From NCBI GenBank assembly GCA_039881145.1, contig JAYKKI010000040.1:1369001-1433000 (forward strand): a stretch of DNA of 64,000 nucleotides. The letters run 5' to 3'. The notes beneath the pieces are model-generated. The model was not told the DNA's origin. It did not search any database and saw nothing but the letters and a program-made list of their open reading frames with translations. The translations under genes were made by a program, and so were the position numbers. The stretch is from Druceiella hillmani. Taxonomy: Eukaryota > Arthropoda > Insecta > Lepidoptera > Hepialidae. The stretch's first letter is position 1. Each line of letters starts with the position of its first letter. Shown here piece by piece: positions 61,379 to 64,000 of this stretch.

Positions 61379-64000
61379 GTAAGAATATTGAACTAAATTC
61401 AACCATGTTTAAATATCGAGAATATTATAAAATAAGGGAAAAACATATATCAAATGAGAAGCAGAATTTTCCTAAAGTAGCATTCTGTGTGGTAAATACC
61501 TCTTAAAATTTTATAATCTTGTATGAATTTATAATTTTTTTGTATTTTTGTAATAAAGTACTGAAATACAGAACTTTAGCCTATATACAAATTAGGGCAA
61601 AGGAGGATTATAGTACAAGTCAATTTAAAACCTGATATTTTGCAAAGAGGGTTTAATAATAAAAAATAAAAAATGGTAAAGAACAAAAATTTGTCAGTAC
61701 AAACATGAAATGTTTGGGGTGTCTAATCAAATTTGTTTTTTTTTTATTTTTATACTTTACTATATATAATATTAATTGAGATCCTCATATGAAGCTTGAA
61801 ATAGCAAAATTGTATAAACATAAAACCTGCAAAACTTTAGAAATAAAGAAATGTTTAAAGGCCAAATTAAATACGTTTTTATGTTATGAGTATTTGTAAG
61901 CCAACTCCCATACAGGCAAAAGGAGGCTGAAACAATTTTTTTTTCAAAAGGGGCATTTCTTTATTTCACAAACCTGCAGAAATAATTGCAAAGACTTCTT
62001 TTAATAAAGCGCAAATCTGTTTTTTGTATTTTTCACTGAAAAACATCGATTACGTGAATTATCAAACTTATCATTTTTAGATTCACAGCTTTACCAGGTC
62101 TATCTCAAAAACAGCTCTATATAGGAAACTATAACTTGATTCTAATTCGTCTCATATCATGGATTAAAACTAAAAAAGATTTAAGTATTAAATAATGATA
62201 AAACTTAAACTTATATGAAAAATTCATGATATCGTTAGGACTGGCAAAGGTACATTGATAAATATTTCACATGGTAAAAATAAAATTATTTTTTGTAAAT
62301 ATGTAGTTCAATGAAAGTTATACGAACCCTCTAACTTTTCACCTTTTATATTTACCTGAGTATGTGAGGAATCTTCGAGGTGCGAGTTCCACTCTTGCTT
62401 ATCACATTTATCTTTATTTTTGAACATTATCATGCCCCTGGACAAATTCAAATTTTATTAGATTTTACTAAACACAATAGAGTATTAATTCCATTCAAAT
62501 TTACTTAATAATTTTTAAGTGAAGCAAGCATAAACGAATAAATAAAATATAATTCCAAACATTTCAGTAAATTATCCTTGATGTACGGTCAAACGTACAA
62601 GCAGACATGCACACAGATAATGATTCCCAAAATCAAAGCGTCCTCTGCTGTAATTTGTTTACACCCCCAAATTTTATTTTTCTTAAAAATATTTTATGTA
62701 TGGTATTTTTTCCAATTGATTTTCTGAAATTTTCAATCGAAAATAATTTAATCCATCTATTCGAGAAATCAACACTGTAAAATACCATCGGGTACAAGCC
62801 TACATGAAATAACTTTAAGACTCTTTTTAGAAGTATTAAATTATCACACATATTTTGAAATTACTTATATTAACGTATCTATTGGTTTCAATATGTATTT
62901 TATTTAAGATAAACTTAAAATAAAAAAAGACATTTCAATGTTTATACGAAAATCTGAAAAGGATTGCAGTGGAGTGTTGACAAAGTGAAAGAAAGCACAA
63001 ATTTGTTTTGCGAATCTTATTTATACTTTAGGAAATTACGAAATAATTGAGATAAAAATCCCATTCCTTTAAGGGATTAAAACCACACCAAAATTAATAA
63101 ATCAATTAGCTCTTAACTAAGTCTTCTTTAAGCTCTTCTCTAAGTTTTTCACCAGGTAATTTGTCACTCGACTTTAAAATGTTCAACGTAATTACATTTA
63201 TTGTATATTATATATTACAATTTAAAAAAATAAATGGAATATAAATATACGTTGCCCTAAAGATTGAAATTAGCGAATTAATTTCATCATAGATTTATAT
63301 CTAAGTGGCATTTAAAAAAATGTTGAGCTTTCGATGTGTTCAAATTAAAATATTAATAAATATTTAATGAAAAATTTACCCATATAACGACGAAACTGCT
63401 GTGATTATTAAAATTGGTTATTTTCCTATTGAATTTAGTTTTAAAACCTAGACCAAAAATTGGATCTAACATTATACTAAAACAATTTAAATAATACCGT
63501 GATAAGAAATAAAAATTTATTTATCTATAAATAACCTTTTAGATATCCATCTGTCTATGTCTTTCGTCTTTACGCAAAGCTTTAACCACGAGACTTTAAT
63601 TTGGCTTTGTTTTCTTTGTAACAATTTTTAAACAAATAGATTTTCAAAGTGTGATGTCTATACTACTACTAATTTCATTAAAATATCAAAAAAAATTCCC
63701 GAGTTATATTACAATGATTAAACCTATACGGTAATGTCAGTAGTTCCGGGATGTAAGGTTAATAAAAAGATAACCGAAATGATTTAACCACATATAATAA
63801 AAGGAAAAAGTCCTAAAACTATTATATAAAACGGTCTAATATCGGATACATTAGACCCCAAAATAGGTAATATTTATTACGTGAAATAAAATTGACTCCT
63901 TGGTAAACATCCGAAATAGTATCGCTGTTATTATAGTCACACAAAATTATAGATAGGCACCCTCAGTCTAAAACAAACAATAATCTAAATCTCTGTTTCG
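61379..64000. other. CP6 intron 4 and beyond, to the window edge
   Basis: Follows the donor at the end of CP6 exon 4. No GRRAMGSLA-like exon 5 or SIDW/ELRD-containing exon 6 was found on the plus strand, so this is read as intron sequence. A weak GGGTTCCGTA-family scrap lies near 62325-62400. Confidence 0.55.

Noticed and set aside
61379..64000. Exons 5 and 6 of CP6
   Set aside because: Searched by motif (GRRAMGS, ETIY, SIDW, ELRD) on the plus strand; nothing convincing was found.

Overview
This is an AT-rich eukaryotic window, almost certainly from an insect. It contains spliced genes with short coding exons, long AT-rich introns, many (TA)n microsatellites and several transposon families. 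Some dispersed repeats (three families: one carrying GGGTTCCGTA with a CCGTCTGTC run, one ending GAACCTTCTC with TTTTTGAAG, one with an ACACGCGAGCGAAACCGCG tail) resemble repeats I associate with Lepidoptera and relatives. The order is therefore an inference, not proven.

The backbone is a tandem cluster of zinc metallocarboxypeptidase genes (peptidase family M14A, procarboxypeptidase A type), called here CP1 to CP6. CP1 (569-6442, 3' end off the left edge), CP2 (10200-19971), CP4 (32380-36430) and CP5 (47989-52204) lie head to tail on the minus strand. CP6 (54861-61378, 3' end off the right edge) is a divergent paralogue on the plus strand. 'CP3' is a single intact terminal exon (29114-29313) without its own exons 1-5. 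It is either an alternative last exon of CP4 or the remnant of a lost gene copy. All genes share the same six-exon plan (about 284-290, 388-397, 85-91, 203, 85, 200-212 bp; intron phases 2, 0, 1, 0, 1), which shows descent by tandem duplication. The products would be secreted zymogens of about 415-420 aa: signal peptide, M14 propeptide, then a catalytic domain with all zinc and catalytic residues. They are probably digestive exopeptidases that remove C-terminal residues after endoproteases have cut. The S1' pocket residue (Ile or Leu at the CPA-255 position) predicts carboxypeptidase A-like specificity.

Introns and intergenic DNA hold the repeats. There is a degenerate mariner (22397-23624), two tRNA-type SINE candidates (about 4625-4920 and 26600-26945), a pogo/Tigger-like remnant with inverted ends (about 45588-46533), a hairpin-forming repeat family (42996-43262 and 58970-59213) whose arm has been amplified into a 17-copy, ~52-bp tandem array inside CP2 intron 1 (18214-19156), a 25-bp minisatellite (29969-30169), and two copies each of two other dispersed repeats. 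No rRNA, functional tRNA, CRISPR or prokaryotic feature was seen. Exon boundaries were read by eye from splice consensus, reading phase and paralogue comparison; no transcript evidence was available.
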